NCBI GenBank assembly: GCA_947367115.1
Contig: CANBCW010000020.1
Span: 1-35,560 of the forward strand
Direction of reading: 5' to 3'
DNA length: 35,560 nt
Source of the DNA: an uncultured Clostridia bacterium
GTDB taxonomy: Bacteria > Bacillota > Clostridia > Oscillospirales > Oscillospiraceae
Shown: in pieces, positions 15,003 to 28,527 of the stretch
How positions within the stretch are numbered: the first letter of the stretch is position 1
Layout of the letters: every line of letters begins with the position of its first letter
The notes under the pieces: model-generated
What the model was told of the DNA's origin: nothing
Database searches by the model: none
The model's input: the letters and a program-made list of their open reading frames with translations, nothing else
Made by a program: the position numbers and the translations under genes

Positions 15003-16277
15003 ATGGGCAACTGTGCGATCGTGGGAATCAACTGGGGTGATGAAGGCAAGGGTCGGATGGTAGACCTGCTGACGGAACGCTATGACATCGTCATCCGTTA
15101 TCAGGGCGGCGGCAACGCCGGGCATACTGTGATCAACGAGTACGGTAAATTCGCCCTGCATCTGCTGCCTTCGGGCATCTTTCGCAAGGGGGTTGTAAAC
15201 GTTCTCGGCAACGGTGTCGCGCTGGATCCGGAGAACCTCTGGGTGGAGATCGGGGAGGTTGCCGGGAAGGGTGTGCCCATCACCCCGGAGAATCTGAAGA
15301 TCAGCGACCGGGCATCGTTGCTGCTGCCGTGGCACCGGGAATTGGATAGACTGGAGGAAGCCCGGCTGGCAGATAAAAAATATGGCTCCACCAAGCAGGG
15401 TATTGCACCGTTCTACTCCGATAAATACCAGAAGAAGACCATTCTCGCCGGTGAGCTGCTATGCCCGGAACATCTGAAGGAGCATTTGAAGGATCTGCTG
15501 GAATGGAAGAACCTGACGCTGTCCGGCGTATACGGTGCCGCGCCTGTAACCATGGAAGCGTTGGAAAACTGGATCAATACCTATTGTGAAAAGATCAAGC
15601 CCTTTATTTGCGACACCGGCGTGTTTTTGAGGAACGCCCAGGCAGAGGGGAAGAAAATTCTGTTTGAAGCACAGTTGGGCGCTCTGCGAGATCTGGACTA
15701 CGGCATCCATCCGTATACCACATCCTCCAACGCCATTGCGGCTTACGCGCCTGTGGGCTCCGGGCTGCCCTCTGCCAAGATCGATGAAATTATTGGCGTG
15801 GTAAAGGCCTACTCCACCTGTGTGGGCGAAGGGCCTTTTGTGTGCGAGCTGTTTGGACAGGAAGCGGAAAAACTGCGCAAGGCAGGTGCGGAATACGGTG
15901 CCAAAACCGGCCGTCCCCGCCGTGTAGGCCCCATTGACCTTGTCGCCACGCGCTACGGTGTTCAGGTTCAGGCCGCCACCAACATTGCCCTGACCAAGCT
16001 GGATGTGCTGAGCGATATGGAAAAAATACCGGTCTGCACCCACTATTTATTGGACGGCAAGGTCACTGACGAGTTTCCGTTCCCCACACTGCTGGAAAAA
16101 GCACAGCCTGTGACCGAATATATGGACGGCTGGAAAACGGATATTTCCAGTATCCGAAAGTGGGAAGATCTGCCTGTGCAAGCGCAGAAATATGTAGAAT
16201 TTATCGAAAACCAAATCGGCTGTCACATCGGCTATGTGTCTGTTGGCCCGGAGCGCGACAGCATCATCATTCGCTAA
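15003..16277 (+). CDS. purA: Adenylosuccinate synthetase
   Basis: This 424-residue GTPase-like enzyme has N-terminal GINWGDEGKGRMVD (P-loop and catalytic Asp), GGGNAGHTV, the IMP-loop region GTTSSN-like TTSSNAIAAY, and a C-terminal TGRPRRVGPIDLVATRYGVQ. It condenses IMP and aspartate using GTP to give adenylosuccinate. It starts 3 bp after purC with GGGAGG in the end of purC as ribosome site. Unlike most family members the P-loop reads KGR rather than KGK, a conservative change. Confidence 0.95.
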   Translation: MGNCAIVGINWGDEGKGRMVDLLTERYDIVIRYQGGGNAGHTVINEYGKFALHLLPSGIFRKGVVNVLGNGVALDPENLWVEIGEVAGKGVPITPENLKISDRASLLLPWHRELDRLEEARLADKKYGSTKQGIAPFYSDKYQKKTILAGELLCPEHLKEHLKDLLEWKNLTLSGVYGAAPVTMEALENWINTYCEKIKPFICDTGVFLRNAQAEGKKILFEAQLGALRDLDYGIHPYTTSSNAIAAYAPVGSGLPSAKIDEIIGVVKAYSTCVGEGPFVCELFGQEAEKLRKAGAEYGAKTGRPRRVGPIDLVATRYGVQVQAATNIALTKLDVLSDMEKIPVCTHYLLDGKVTDEFPFPTLLEKAQPVTEYMDGWKTDISSIRKWEDLPVQAQKYVEFIENQIGCHIGYVSVGPERDSIIIR

Positions 16278-16288
16278 GGAGAGAGAGC

Positions 16289-17704
16289 ATGACAGAGAAA
16301 TATGAATCCCCGTTGAGTTCCCGCTACGCGTCGGCGTATATGCTGCGTCTGTTTTCTATGGATCAGCGCATTCGGACATGGAGAAAGCTGTGGGTCGCTC
16401 TGGCTCGTGCTGAGCATAAGCTGGGACTGCCGGTGACTGCGCAGCAGGTTGACGAATTGGAGGCGCATATCGACGATATCGACTATGACTGTGCTGCTGC
16501 CCGGGAAAAAGAAGTCCGTCACGATGTGATGGCTCATGTATATGCCTATGGTAAAGTGGCTCCGTCCGCTGCCGGTATTATCCATTTGGGTGCCACCAGC
16601 TGCTATGTTACGGATAACGCGGATCTGGTTCTGTACCGGGACGGTCTGAACTATCTGCGCCGCGAGCTGCTGAAGGTGGTTGCCAACCTCTCCGTCTTTG
16701 CGGAAAAGTACAAAGCGCTGCCCACTTTGGGTTACACCCATTACCAGCCCGCTCAGCTGGTGACGGTGGGGAAGCGGGCGACGCTGTGGATGCAAGACTT
16801 CGTATCCGATCTGGAGGAGCTGGATTTTGTCATTGGCTCCATGAAATTTTTGGGCTGCCGGGGCACCACCGGAACAGAGGCCAGCTTTTTAGAGCTGTTC
16901 GACGGCGATACCGCCAAGATCGACCAGATGAATAAAATGATCAGCACGGAGTTCGGCTTCGATGCCTGCTTTGATGTGTGCGGTCAGACCTATCCCCGAA
17001 AGCTGGACAGCCGCATTCTGAATGTGCTTTCCTCCATTGCCCAGAGCTGCTACCGCATGGCCAGTGACATTCGTCTGCTGCAGCATGACCGGCAGGTGGA
17101 AGAACCCTTTGAGAAAAACCAGATTGGCTCCTCCGCTATGGCCTACAAGCGCAATCCCATGCGCTCCGAGCGGATCTGCTCGCTGGCGCGCTATCTGATG
17201 GCGGATGCCATGAACGCCCCCATGACAGCTTCTGCGCAATGGCTGGAGCGCACCCTGGATGACTCGGCTAACCGCCGGATCTCCATGCCGGAGGGCTTCC
17301 TGTGCGCGGACGCGGTATTGCGCCTTGCCCAGAATGTGACCGACGGCCTGCACGTCAATGAAAAGATCGTTGAAAAGACGGTCAGAGAGTATTTACCCTT
17401 TATTGCCACGGAAAACTTAATGATGGAGGCCGTCAAACGGGGCGGTGACCGGCAGCAGCTCCATGAGATTATCCGTTCCTGCTCCATGGAAGCCACAGCC
17501 AAAATGAAGAATGGGGAAAGCTGTGATCTGCTGGCTCGCCTGGCGGCGAAGAAAGAGTTCGGCATGACAGAGGAAGAAATGAACGAGCTGCTTGACCCCC
17601 GGGCTTATATCGGCCGATGCGAACAGCAGGTGGACGCGTTTTTGGCAAAGGTCAAACCAATGATTGTGGATATTTCCGGAAATTCCGCTGAAATCGATCT
17701 GTAA
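16289..17704 (+). CDS. purB: Adenylosuccinate lyase
   Basis: This 471-residue member of the fumarase/aspartase superfamily has [33 protein letters not shown] and the signature loop [19 protein letters not shown]. It cleaves both SAICAR (from the PurC branch) and adenylosuccinate (from PurA), releasing fumarate. The length and NPMRSER context resemble the longer ADSL type found in animals and some anaerobes rather than the ~431-residue Bacillus PurB. The start at 16289 follows AAGGAGAGAG and comes 11 bp after the purA stop; the longer frame from 16160 lies inside purA. Confidence 0.95.
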   Translation: MTEKYESPLSSRYASAYMLRLFSMDQRIRTWRKLWVALARAEHKLGLPVTAQQVDELEAHIDDIDYDCAAAREKEVRHDVMAHVYAYGKVAPSAAGIIHLGATSCYVTDNADLVLYRDGLNYLRRELLKVVANLSVFAEKYKALPTLGYTHYQPAQLVTVGKRATLWMQDFVSDLEELDFVIGSMKFLGCRGTTGTEASFLELFDGDTAKIDQMNKMISTEFGFDACFDVCGQTYPRKLDSRILNVLSSIAQSCYRMASDIRLLQHDRQVEEPFEKNQIGSSAMAYKRNPMRSERICSLARYLMADAMNAPMTASAQWLERTLDDSANRRISMPEGFLCADAVLRLAQNVTDGLHVNEKIVEKTVREYLPFIATENLMMEAVKRGGDRQQLHEIIRSCSMEATAKMKNGESCDLLARLAAKKEFGMTEEEMNELLDPRAYIGRCEQQVDAFLAKVKPMIVDISGNSAEIDL

Positions 17705-17718
17705 AAGAGGGAAAATAC

Positions 17719-19245
17719 ATGGAAAAAATTCTCGTTCTGGACTTTGGCGGGCAGTACAACCAGCTGATCGCCCGGCGTGTTCGAGAGAATCACGTCTACG
17801 CGGAGATCAAGCCCTTCAACAAGATCACGCCTGAGCAGATCCGGGCTGCCGGATACAGCGGCATTATCTTCACCGGCGGCCCCAACAGCGTTTATGATCC
17901 TACCTCGCCCCATTATGATCCCGCCGTACTGGCGCTGGGCATCCCCATCCTGGGGATCTGCTACGGCGCGCAGCTTATGGCCTATATGGCCGGCGGGACA
18001 GTAGTCAGCGCGGAATCCGGCAGCGAGTATGGCAAGACAGTGGTCTGCACCGATGGCTCGGTTCTGTGGCAGGATGTCCCGGAGCGGAGCGTTTGCTGGA
18101 TGAGCCACACCGACCATGTTGAAACGCCGCCCAAGGGCTTCCGGGTGATCGCGCATACCGACAAATGTCCCTGTGCCGCTATGTGCGACGAGAAGCGGAA
18201 GCTCTATGCCGTTCAGTTCCACCCGGAGGTTACCCATACGGAATTTGGCAAGGATATGCTGAAAAACTTCCTGTACGGTGTCTGCGGCTGTAAGGGCGAG
18301 TGGAAAATGGATGACTTTGTGGAGCGATCCATTGAGAAGTATCGGGAAAAGCTGGCGGGTAAAAAGGTGCTGCTTGCGCTGTCCGGCGGGGTGGATTCTT
18401 CTGTCGCCGCTGTGCTGCTTCATAGGGCGATCGGCAAAAACCTGACCTGTGTTTTTGTGGATCACGGTCTGCTCCGCAAGGGCGAGGGTGACTTCGTGGA
18501 AAAAACCTTCCGCGAGGGCTTCAATATGAATCTGATCCGGGTCAATGCCGAGGAGCGGTTTTTGAGCAAGCTGGCCGGTGTTACGGAGCCGGAGCAAAAA
18601 CGCAAGATCATTGGCGAGGAATTTATCCGGGTTTTTGAGGATGAGGCCAAAAAGCTGGGCAAGATTCATGTTCTGGTGCAGGGTACGATCTATCCCGATG
18701 TGATCGAAAGCGGTGCGGGAGACGCGTCCACCATCAAGAGCCATCATAATGTGGGCGGCCTGCCGGACAGAATCGCGTTTGATGAGATCGTGGAGCCGCT
18801 GAGGGATCTGTTCAAGGATGAGGTAAGAGAAGTCGGCACAAAGCTGGGTATCCCTCGGGAGCTGGTCTGGCGGCAGCCCTTCCCCGGCCCGGGACTGGCG
18901 GTGCGCATTGTCGGGCGGATTACCAGGGAAAAGCTGGACAAGCTCAGACAGGCCGATGCCATCTTCCGGGAAGAACTGGAAAAGGCAAAAGTCCAGTCCA
19001 GTCAGTATTTTGCGGTGATGACGGATCTGAGGAGCGTTGGCGTGATGGGCGATGCCCGGACTTACGGTGAAACCATCGTGCTGCGGGCCGTGACGACGGA
19101 CGATTTTATGACAGCAGAATGGACCCAGCTTCCCTATGAAGTCTTGGGTCGGGCCAGCAGCCGGATCACCAATGAGGTCAAAGGCATCAGCCGTGTGGTA
19201 TACGATGTCACCAGTAAGCCTCCGGCTACGGTGGAATGGGAGTGA
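17719..19245 (+). CDS. guaA: GMP synthase (glutamine-hydrolysing)
   Basis: This 508-residue two-domain enzyme has a class I glutamine amidotransferase domain at the N-terminus ([10 protein letters not shown], nucleophile Cys81 in GICYGAQ, His168/Glu170 in VQFHPEV) followed by an ATP-pyrophosphatase domain (PP-loop SGGVDSS starting at 222) and the GMP synthase dimerisation domain ([12 protein letters not shown], ending KPPATVEWE). It aminates XMP to GMP. It starts 14 bp after purB and is followed 6 bp later by pyrG. Confidence 0.97.
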   Translation: MEKILVLDFGGQYNQLIARRVRENHVYAEIKPFNKITPEQIRAAGYSGIIFTGGPNSVYDPTSPHYDPAVLALGIPILGICYGAQLMAYMAGGTVVSAESGSEYGKTVVCTDGSVLWQDVPERSVCWMSHTDHVETPPKGFRVIAHTDKCPCAAMCDEKRKLYAVQFHPEVTHTEFGKDMLKNFLYGVCGCKGEWKMDDFVERSIEKYREKLAGKKVLLALSGGVDSSVAAVLLHRAIGKNLTCVFVDHGLLRKGEGDFVEKTFREGFNMNLIRVNAEERFLSKLAGVTEPEQKRKIIGEEFIRVFEDEAKKLGKIHVLVQGTIYPDVIESGAGDASTIKSHHNVGGLPDRIAFDEIVEPLRDLFKDEVREVGTKLGIPRELVWRQPFPGPGLAVRIVGRITREKLDKLRQADAIFREELEKAKVQSSQYFAVMTDLRSVGVMGDARTYGETIVLRAVTTDDFMTAEWTQLPYEVLGRASSRITNEVKGISRVVYDVTSKPPATVEWE

Positions 19246-20844
<1,599 letters not shown>

Positions 20845-20847
20845 ACC

Positions 20848-22269
20848 ATGAGCATCCATGAAGAATGCGGCGTATTCGGTGTTTACAGCGAAAAAAATGA
20901 GGACGTGGCGGGGCTGGTATACTACGGCCTCTATGCGCTGCAGCATCGGGGGCAGGAGGGCTGCGGCATTGTGGTCAATGACGATGGGGTGTTTACCGCC
21001 CATAAGGGGCTGGGTCTGGTCAGCGAGGTGTTCACCCCGGATACCATGAAGCGGTTTCCGGAGGGGAGAATCGCGGTGGGGCACGCACGCTACGGCACCA
21101 CCGGCGGCAGCGCACTGGCCAACTGCCAGCCCATCGAGGTCAACCACCTGAAGGGTAAGCTGGCGTTGGCGCACAACGGCAACCTAAGCAACGCTTTGCC
21201 TCTGCGGCAGGAACTGGAGCTATCCGGGGCGATCTTTCATACCACCTCCGATACGGAGACCATTGCCTATGTCATTACTCGGGAGCGCATCACCGCCCGA
21301 TCCATTGAGGAGGCGGTGAGCCGCGCAATGGATAAGCTGGAGGGGGCGTATTCTCTGGTGCTCATGTCCTCTACAAAGCTGATCGCGGTGCGGGATCCCT
21401 ATGGCTTCCGTCCCCTGTGCTATGGGCAGATGGCGGACGGAACCTATGTGATCGCCTCAGAAAGCTGCGCGCTCAGTGCTGTGGGCGCGGAGTTTCAGCG
21501 GGATATCCTGCCCGGTGAGATTCTGACCATCAGCCACCGGGGTATCCAGTCCGACCGAAGCCATTGCGGTATTGCGCCGAAAAAACTGTGTATTTTTGAG
21601 CATATCTACTTTGCACGACCCGATTCCGTGATCGACGGAGTGAATGTTCACGGAGCCCGGGTGAAGGCCGGTGCGCTGCTGGCCAAGGCATATCCGGTGG
21701 ATGCGGATCTGGTCATAGGTGTGCCGGATTCGGGACTGGACGCGGCGCTGGGCTATTCCCGGGCATCCGGGATTCCCTATGGGATCGGGCTGATCAAAAA
21801 CAAATACATTGGAAGAACATTTATATCACCCGGACAGGATCACCGGTTGGATCAGGTGAAGATCAAGCTGAGCCCGGTAGAGAGCGAGGTGCGGGGCAAG
21901 CGGGTGGTGCTGATCGACGACTCCATCGTCCGGGGCACCACCTCCGGGCGGATCGTGAGGCTGCTGCGCAGTGCCGGGGCGACGGAGATCCATATGCGTA
22001 TCTCCGCACCGGCTTTCCTGTACCCATGCTACTACGGAACGGATATCGACTCTCAGGAGCATTTGATTGCCTGCCACAAGAGCGTAGAGGAGATCGCCCA
22101 GATCATCGGGGTGGACTCTTTGGGGTATCTGCCCCTGGAAGATTTGGATGAGCTGATCGGCAGCAATGGCTATTGCAGCGCCTGCTTCAGCGGCGATTAT
22201 CCAACGGCGATCCCAGCCGATACTCGAAAAGATCAATTTGAGCGAAAGCTTTCTCAGCGGGAAAAGTGA
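20848..22269 (+). CDS. purF: Amidophosphoribosyltransferase
   Basis: This 473-residue enzyme catalyses the committed step of purine synthesis (PRPP plus glutamine to phosphoribosylamine). A six-residue propeptide (MSIHEE) precedes nucleophile Cys7 (CGVFGVY); then come LQHRGQEGCGI, HNGNLSN and, in the phosphoribosyltransferase half, the PRPP loop VVLIDDSIVRGTTS starting at 353. C-terminal cysteines (YPCYYG, LIACHKS, YCSACF) match the [4Fe-4S] cluster of the Bacillus-type enzyme, which makes it oxygen-sensitive. The start is 3 bp after pyrG; carA follows 9 bp later. Confidence 0.96.
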   Translation: MSIHEECGVFGVYSEKNEDVAGLVYYGLYALQHRGQEGCGIVVNDDGVFTAHKGLGLVSEVFTPDTMKRFPEGRIAVGHARYGTTGGSALANCQPIEVNHLKGKLALAHNGNLSNALPLRQELELSGAIFHTTSDTETIAYVITRERITARSIEEAVSRAMDKLEGAYSLVLMSSTKLIAVRDPYGFRPLCYGQMADGTYVIASESCALSAVGAEFQRDILPGEILTISHRGIQSDRSHCGIAPKKLCIFEHIYFARPDSVIDGVNVHGARVKAGALLAKAYPVDADLVIGVPDSGLDAALGYSRASGIPYGIGLIKNKYIGRTFISPGQDHRLDQVKIKLSPVESEVRGKRVVLIDDSIVRGTTSGRIVRLLRSAGATEIHMRISAPAFLYPCYYGTDIDSQEHLIACHKSVEEIAQIIGVDSLGYLPLEDLDELIGSNGYCSACFSGDYPTAIPADTRKDQFERKLSQREK

Positions 22270-22278
22270 GGAACGAAC

Positions 22279-23382
22279 ATGGTAAGAAAATACGATAAAA
22301 AGCTGGTGCTGGAGGATGGAGCAGAGTTTTACGGCTTCGGCTTCGGCGCGGAGCGGGAAATCATGGCGGAGGTCGTGTTCAATACCTCCATGGCAGGGTA
22401 TCAGGAGATCCTGTCCGACCCTTCTTATACGGGGCAGGCGGTGGTTATGACCTACCCGCTGATGGGCAACTACGGCATGTGCGACGATGATTACGAAACT
22501 GACCGGCCCAGCATCAGCGCTTTTGTCGTCCGGGAATATAATGACGAGCCATCCAACTTCCGCGCTGCTCAAACCTTGGAGCAGGTGATGAAGCGATATG
22601 GCATCGTGGGCTTAGCTGGAGTGGACACCCGGCAGCTGGCTCGACATATTCGGGATAAAGGTACCTGCAAGGGGCTGATTACCGATGCCGGGATGCCCAA
22701 CATCTGTGCCGTAACCATGCTCAAGACCAGAGATTTGCCCACGGATCAGGTGCGGCAGGTCAGTACCAGAGCGGCATGGCAGGCGGAATCGAAGACCCAC
22801 CGGTTTCATGTGGTGGCCGTGGACTGCGGTATGAAGCGGAACATCCTCCGCTCCCTCAACGCCCGGGGCTGCGATGTGACGGTGGTGCCGTGGGATATCT
22901 CCGCCGCTGAGGTGGAGAGCCTGAACCCCGACGGCATTTTCATTTCCAACGGCCCGGGAGATCCGGAGAATGCCAAGCCCACCATCGCGCTTGTCCGCGC
23001 ATTAAGGGGAAAATATCCCATTTTTGGTATCTGCTTGGGTCATCAGATCATTGCCCTTGCCTATGGAGCGGAGACCTATAAGCTGAAATTCGGTCACCGC
23101 GGGGGCAACCATCCAGTGAAGAACCTGAGAACCGGGAAGATTGAGATTACTTCCCAGAATCACTCCTACGCAGTGGATGCGGATACCCTTCGGGGCACCG
23201 GGCTGACCGTGACGCATATCAACCTGCTGGATGATACGGTGGAGGGCCAGAGCTGCGAAAAGGATCACATTTTCAGCGTCCAGTATCACCCCGAAAGCGC
23301 CCCCGGTCCCCAGGACAGCGCGTATCTGTTCGATGTGTTTATCGCTATGATGGAGGAAATGAACCATGCCGAAAAGAACTGA
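22279..23382 (+). CDS. carA: Carbamoyl-phosphate synthase small subunit
   Basis: This 367-residue glutaminase subunit has the N-terminal small-subunit domain ([35 protein letters not shown]) and a class I amidotransferase domain with nucleophile Cys252 (GICLGHQ), [11 protein letters not shown] and [12 protein letters not shown]. It delivers ammonia to CarB for carbamoyl phosphate, feeding pyrimidine and arginine synthesis. It overlaps carB by 17 bp, implying translational coupling and equal subunit supply. No other pyr or arg gene is nearby. Confidence 0.96.
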   Translation: MVRKYDKKLVLEDGAEFYGFGFGAEREIMAEVVFNTSMAGYQEILSDPSYTGQAVVMTYPLMGNYGMCDDDYETDRPSISAFVVREYNDEPSNFRAAQTLEQVMKRYGIVGLAGVDTRQLARHIRDKGTCKGLITDAGMPNICAVTMLKTRDLPTDQVRQVSTRAAWQAESKTHRFHVVAVDCGMKRNILRSLNARGCDVTVVPWDISAAEVESLNPDGIFISNGPGDPENAKPTIALVRALRGKYPIFGICLGHQIIALAYGAETYKLKFGHRGGNHPVKNLRTGKIEITSQNHSYAVDADTLRGTGLTVTHINLLDDTVEGQSCEKDHIFSVQYHPESAPGPQDSAYLFDVFIAMMEEMNHAEKN

Positions 23383-26300
23383 TTTGAAAAAAATCTTAGT
23401 CATCGGCTCCGGCCCTATCGTCATCGGTCAGGCGGCGGAGTTTGACTACGCCGGTACACAGGCTTGTCTGGCTTTGAAGGAGGAGGGCTATCAGGTCATC
23501 CTCTGCAATTCCAACCCTGCCACCATCATGACGGATCCCTCTATTGCGGATAAGGTCTACATGGAACCGCTGACTCTGGAATACATCGCCCGCATCGTTC
23601 GCTTTGAGCGGCCCGATGCCATCGTTCCCGGCATCGGCGGTCAGACGGGACTGAATCTTGCCATGCAGCTGGAGAAGAAGGGGATTTTAAAGGAATGCAG
23701 CGTGGAGCTTCTGGGCACTCCCAGCCGCAGCATTGAGATGGCTGAGGATCGGGAGCAGTTCAAAGAGCTGTGCCAGCGGTTGGGAGAGCCTGTTCTTCCT
23801 TCCAGAATCGCGGGTTCTATGGAGGACGGCCTGGCGGCGGCTCGGGAGATCGGGTATCCTGTGGTACTGCGTCCGGCCTTCACTCTGGGCGGTACCGGCG
23901 GCGGTTTTGCGGACGATGAGGAGCAATTCCGCGAGATCATGAAAAATGCGCTGGCACTGTCTCCTGTGCATCAGGTGCTGGTGGAGAAGAGCATCAAAGG
24001 CTTCAAGGAGATCGAGTATGAAGTCATGCGGGATGGGAACGACACCGCCATCGCCATCTGCAACATGGAAAATTTAGATCCCGTGGGCATCCACACCGGA
24101 GACTCCATCGTGGTCTGCCCCTCCCAGACTCTGACCAACAAGGAGTACCAAATGCTCCGTGACTCGGCACTGAAGATCATCCGGGCGCTGGAGATCCAGG
24201 GCGGCTGCAATGTTCAGTTCGCGCTGGATCCCAAGTCCTTTCAATATTATCTGATCGAGGTCAATCCCCGCGTTTCACGATCCTCGGCTTTGGCTTCCAA
24301 GGCCAGCGGCTATCCCATCGCCCGGGTCTCTGCCAAGATCTGTGTGGGTATGCATCTGGATGAGATCCGGCTGGCGAATACCCCCGCGTCCTTTGAGCCT
24401 GCCCTGGATTATGTGGTGACGAAAATGCCCCGGTTCCCTTTTGACAAATTCTCCGACGCGAATAACCGGCTGGGCACCCAGATGAAGGCCACCGGCGAGA
24501 CGATGAGCGTTGGTCGCACCTTTGAGGAGAGCCTGCTGAAAGGGATCCGTTCACTGGAGATCGGTGTATATCACCTGCATATGGACAAATTCGATGACTG
24601 GGACAAAGAAGCGCTGCTAAGTTATATCGCCATTGGAACCGACGACCGCATCTTTGCCATTGCGCAGCTTTTGCGGCTGGATGCGACGGTGGACGAAATT
24701 GCGGAAAAGAGCGCCATTGACCGCTTCTTCATCCGAAAGCTGCGCAATATCGTAAAAATGGAGGCATTCCTGAAGGAGAACCCCATGAACGATGGGGCGC
24801 TGTTCAATGCCAAGAAAATGGGCTTTTCTGACCGTGCCATTGCAAAATTGTGGGGGGTTACGCAGCGCAGCGTCTATGAACTGCGGCGGCGGTTCCGGCC
24901 GGTGTATCGCATGATCGATTCCTGCGCGGGAGAGTTTGACAGCTACATTCCCTATTTTTACTCCACCTATGAGTCGGAAAACGAATCAGTGGTATCCGAT
25001 AAAAAGAAGATCATCGTTCTGGGTTCCGGCCCCATCCGAATCGGTCAGGGCGTGGAGTTTGATTATTCCACAGTCCATGCCATCCAGACCATCCGTGCGG
25101 CGGGTTATGAGGCAATCATCATCAACAATAACCCGGAAACGGTCTCCACGGATTACACCTGCTCCGACAAGCTCTATTTTGAGCCCCTGACGGTGGAGGA
25201 TGTGATGAATGTGGTGGAACTGGAAAAGCCGGAGGGAGTCATCGCCTCCCTTGGCGGCCAGACCGCCATCAATCTGGCTGAGCCTCTGGCGGAGCTGGGG
25301 GTAACCATCATCGGTACCGACTGTGCCGCTATTGAAAAAGCGGAAAACCGGGATGCTTTTGAAAAGCTTCTGCTGGAATTGAATATCCCGCAGCCTATGG
25401 GAAAGGCTGTGACCAAGATCGAAGATGGGGTGGCGGCTGCCACCCGGATCGGCTATCCGGTACTGGTGCGGCCCAGCTTCGTACTGGGCGGCCGGGCTAT
25501 GCAGATCGTGGCCAATGAAGACCAGCTTCGGCACTATCTGCACACTGCCGTAGAGATCGACGCGGACAAACCTGTGCTGGTGGATAAGTATATCCGGGGC
25601 AAGGAGGTGGAGATCGATGCCATCTGCGATGGGGAAAATGTGTTCGTTCCCGGAATCATGGAGCTGGTGGAGCGCACCGGTGTCCACTCCGGCGATTCCA
25701 TTTCTGTCTATCCCTCCTTCTCCATATCCAACCGGGTGAAGGGTATCATTTTGCAGTACGCCAGGAAGCTAGGGCCTGCCATTGGAATCAAGGGCCTGTT
25801 CAATATCCAGTTCATCGTGGATGAAAAAGAGAATGTGTATATCATCGAGGTCAATCCCCGCTCCTCCCGGACGGTACCCTTTTTGAGCAAGGCTACCGGC
25901 TATCCCTTGGCGGACATTGCGACGCTGGTGGCGCTGGGGCACAGTCTGAAAGATCAGGGCATTAACGAACTGTATCCCGATGAGAAGAAGCGCTGGTACG
26001 CCAAGGCTCCGGCGTTCTCCTTCTCAAAGCTGCGGGGACTGGATGCGTACCTGTCTCCGGAGATGAAATCCACCGGCGAGGCCATCGGCTATGACAATTC
26101 TCTGACCAGGGCGCTGTATAAGGCGCTCCAGGCATCGGGCATGAAGCTGCAAAACTACGGTACGGTTTTTGCTACGGTCTCGGATGAGGATAAGGAAGAG
26201 GCGCTGCCCCTGCTGCAGCGGTTCTACGAGTTGGGCTTCAACATTGAAGCCACCAAAGGTACGGCAGACTTTTTGAAAGATCACGGCATCAAGACTCGTG

Positions 26301-26539
26301 TCAGAGCCAAGGTGGATGAGGGCTCCGGGGAAATTCTGGATGCCATTCGCGCCGGGTTTGTGACCTATGTCATCAATACCATGGATGTCCGGTGCGAGGA
26401 TGTTCATTCCGGTTCCAGTCAGATTCGCCGCTGCGCCGTGGAAAACGGTGTGACCATGCTGACGGCGCTGGACACGGTTCGGGTGCTGTTGGATGTTTTG
26501 GAGGAGATCACCTTGGGCATCTCCACCATCGACACATAG
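23366..26539 (+). CDS. carB: Carbamoyl-phosphate synthase large subunit
   Basis: This 1057-residue protein shows the internal duplication of the family: two ATP-grasp halves with [21 protein letters not shown] near the N-terminus and [20 protein letters not shown] near residue 550, each with an EVNPR-type metal motif ([28 protein letters not shown]). A C-terminal MGS-like allosteric domain follows. It makes carbamoyl phosphate from bicarbonate, two ATP and ammonia from CarA. It is full length and undisturbed, and is followed 10 bp later by dapF behind AGGAGG. Confidence 0.97.
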   Translation: MPKRTDLKKILVIGSGPIVIGQAAEFDYAGTQACLALKEEGYQVILCNSNPATIMTDPSIADKVYMEPLTLEYIARIVRFERPDAIVPGIGGQTGLNLAMQLEKKGILKECSVELLGTPSRSIEMAEDREQFKELCQRLGEPVLPSRIAGSMEDGLAAAREIGYPVVLRPAFTLGGTGGGFADDEEQFREIMKNALALSPVHQVLVEKSIKGFKEIEYEVMRDGNDTAIAICNMENLDPVGIHTGDSIVVCPSQTLTNKEYQMLRDSALKIIRALEIQGGCNVQFALDPKSFQYYLIEVNPRVSRSSALASKASGYPIARVSAKICVGMHLDEIRLANTPASFEPALDYVVTKMPRFPFDKFSDANNRLGTQMKATGETMSVGRTFEESLLKGIRSLEIGVYHLHMDKFDDWDKEALLSYIAIGTDDRIFAIAQLLRLDATVDEIAEKSAIDRFFIRKLRNIVKMEAFLKENPMNDGALFNAKKMGFSDRAIAKLWGVTQRSVYELRRRFRPVYRMIDSCAGEFDSYIPYFYSTYESENESVVSDKKKIIVLGSGPIRIGQGVEFDYSTVHAIQTIRAAGYEAIIINNNPETVSTDYTCSDKLYFEPLTVEDVMNVVELEKPEGVIASLGGQTAINLAEPLAELGVTIIGTDCAAIEKAENRDAFEKLLLELNIPQPMGKAVTKIEDGVAAATRIGYPVLVRPSFVLGGRAMQIVANEDQLRHYLHTAVEIDADKPVLVDKYIRGKEVEIDAICDGENVFVPGIMELVERTGVHSGDSISVYPSFSISNRVKGIILQYARKLGPAIGIKGLFNIQFIVDEKENVYIIEVNPRSSRTVPFLSKATGYPLADIATLVALGHSLKDQGINELYPDEKKRWYAKAPAFSFSKLRGLDAYLSPEMKSTGEAIGYDNSLTRALYKALQASGMKLQNYGTVFATVSDEDKEEALPLLQRFYELGFNIEATKGTADFLKDHGIKTRVRAKVDEGSGEILDAIRAGFVTYVINTMDVRCEDVHSGSSQIRRCAVENGVTMLTALDTVRVLLDVLEEITLGISTIDT

Positions 26540-26549
26540 GAGGTCAGTT

Positions 26550-27344
26550 ATGCGTTTTACGAAAATGCATGGGCTGGGCAACGACTATTTATATGTTTAC
26601 GGCGAAGTCCCGGAACATGCTTCCCAGCTCTCTATTCAATTGTCGAACCGGCATTTTGGCGCCGGCTCCGACGGCATGATCTATATTGAGCCTTCCGACT
26701 TGGCGGACTTCAAAATGCGGATATTCAACGCCGATGGCAGCGAAGCCAAGATGTGCGGCAACGGAATCCGCTGTGTGGGTAAATTTGTCTACGACAAGGG
26801 TTACACCCAAAAGACCCATCTGCACATTGAGACCCTGTCCGGCGTTCGCACGCTGGAGCTCCAGGTCTCCAACGGTGAAGTGGAAAGCGTCCGGGTGGAT
26901 ATGGGAACGGCGGCTGTGGGAGAAGATATTCACCTGAGCGTGGATGGCCGCGAGGTGGTCTGCACCCCGGTATCCGTAGGCAATCCTCACGCGGTACTGT
27001 TTGTGGACGACATGGACAGCGTACCGCTGACCGCTTTGGGGTCTAAGATCGAGCACCACCCATCCTTTCCCGGGGGCGTAAATGTCGAATTTGTACAGGT
27101 AATGGGGGAGAACCGGCTGCGTATGCGGGTGTGGGAGCGAGGCAGCGGTGTGACCATGGCTTGCGGAACCGGTGCCTGCGCCAGTGTGGCCGCAGCGGTG
27201 AGTAAAAACCGGTGTGCCTGGGATACCCCGGTTGCCGTGGATCTGGATGGCGGCACACTGCTTGTTCAGGTTGCCCCGGATGGGACTGTGACGATGACCG
27301 GCCCGGCTCAAACCGTTTATGAAGGAGAGACCGTATTATGCTGA
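26550..27344 (+). CDS. dapF: Diaminopimelate epimerase
   Basis: This 264-residue PLP-independent racemase has the two catalytic cysteines in MCGNGIRC (Cys69) and ACGTGACA (Cys205), and the N-terminal TKMHGLGNDY. It converts LL- to meso-diaminopimelate for lysine and peptidoglycan. The start at 26550 was chosen over the longer frame from 26493, which runs back into carB, because TAGGAGGT lies just upstream. It overlaps dapL by 7 bp, so two consecutive steps of the same pathway are coupled. In enzyme terms it does not use glutamine or ammonia, unlike most of the cluster. Confidence 0.95.
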   Translation: MRFTKMHGLGNDYLYVYGEVPEHASQLSIQLSNRHFGAGSDGMIYIEPSDLADFKMRIFNADGSEAKMCGNGIRCVGKFVYDKGYTQKTHLHIETLSGVRTLELQVSNGEVESVRVDMGTAAVGEDIHLSVDGREVVCTPVSVGNPHAVLFVDDMDSVPLTALGSKIEHHPSFPGGVNVEFVQVMGENRLRMRVWERGSGVTMACGTGACASVAAAVSKNRCAWDTPVAVDLDGGTLLVQVAPDGTVTMTGPAQTVYEGETVLC

Positions 27345-28522
27345 AGCCAAATATGCACTACACGGAGTTGAAGGACTCCTACCTTTTCAATACTATCTAC
27401 CGCAAAACTGCCGAATATCAAAAGGCTCACCCGGAAGCAAAGATCTACCGTATGGGCGTAGGTGATGTTTCCCGCCCTCTGTGCCAGACGGTCATCCAGG
27501 CACTGCATCAGGCGGTGGAGGATCAGGCAAGTATGCGGAATTTTCACGGCTACATGCCGGAAAGTGGCGCGCCGGAGCTGCGCAGAGCCGTTTCGGAATA
27601 CTATAAGCGGTTTGGCGTTCACTTGGGGGCAGATGAGGTGTTTGTATCCAGCGGTGCCTGTGATGATCTGGGGGATATTTTAGAGCTGTTCGATCAGGAT
27701 AACACGGTGCTTGTGATCGAGCCTGCTTACCCGGAGTATGTGGATACCAATATTCTGGCAGGCAGAAAGGTGCTGCATTTGGAGACAGGAGCGGACAACG
27801 GCTTTCTGCCTTTGCCGCCGGCGGATAGGAAGGCTGACATCATCTATCTGTGTTCCCCCAATAATCCCACAGGCGCGGCATATGACCGGGAGCAGCTGAA
27901 GGCTTGGGTGGACTATGCCAACGGACAGGGCGCGGTGATTCTGTTTGACGCGGCCTATGAGGTCTTTATTGAAGATCCGGCCATCCCCCACAGCATCTTT
28001 GAGATCGAGGGCGCTAAGACCTGCGCCATCGAAATCTGCTCTTTGTCCAAGACCGCGGGCTTTACTGGAACCCGGCTGGGATATACCGTGGTGCCCAGGT
28101 TGCTGGAGCGCATGGGTGTCAACTTCAATACAATGTGGGCCAGAAATCGGGAGACCCGAACCAACGGCGTTTCCTATATCCTGCAAAAAGGCGCTGCCGC
28201 AGTATTCACCCCAGAGGGTCTGGAACAGATACAGCGCAATATCGCGGTTTACAAGGAAAACGCCCGGGTACTGATGGCAGCCTTTGACCGGGTCGGGATA
28301 TGGTACTGCGGCGGAAAGAATTCGCCGTATATCTGGCTAAAATGTCCGGAGGGCATGGGCGGCTGGGAATTCTTTGATTATTTGCTGAATGAAATTCAGG
28401 TGGTCGGCATTCCCGGCGAGGGCTTCGGTGAGTGCGGTAAGGGGTACTTCCGTTTCTCTGCCTTCGGCGATCCTGACGATACAAAGGAAGCGGCCGACCG
28501 GCTCTGCAAGCTGCTGAGGTGA
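27338..28522 (+). CDS. dapL: LL-diaminopimelate aminotransferase
   Basis: This 394-residue class I/II PLP aminotransferase has RMGVGDVSRPL near the N-terminus, YLCSPNNPTGAAYDR, and the Schiff-base Lys238 in SLSKTAGFTGTRLGY, the usual DapL context. It transaminates tetrahydrodipicolinate directly to LL-diaminopimelate with glutamate as donor, bypassing the succinylase or acetylase branches. The immediate dapF neighbour, which takes its product, supports the call over a general aminotransferase. Glutamate use ties it to the nitrogen theme. Confidence 0.93.
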   Translation: MLKPNMHYTELKDSYLFNTIYRKTAEYQKAHPEAKIYRMGVGDVSRPLCQTVIQALHQAVEDQASMRNFHGYMPESGAPELRRAVSEYYKRFGVHLGADEVFVSSGACDDLGDILELFDQDNTVLVIEPAYPEYVDTNILAGRKVLHLETGADNGFLPLPPADRKADIIYLCSPNNPTGAAYDREQLKAWVDYANGQGAVILFDAAYEVFIEDPAIPHSIFEIEGAKTCAIEICSLSKTAGFTGTRLGYTVVPRLLERMGVNFNTMWARNRETRTNGVSYILQKGAAAVFTPEGLEQIQRNIAVYKENARVLMAAFDRVGIWYCGGKNSPYIWLKCPEGMGGWEFFDYLLNEIQVVGIPGEGFGECGKGYFRFSAFGDPDDTKEAADRLCKLLR

Positions 28523-28527
28523 CGGAT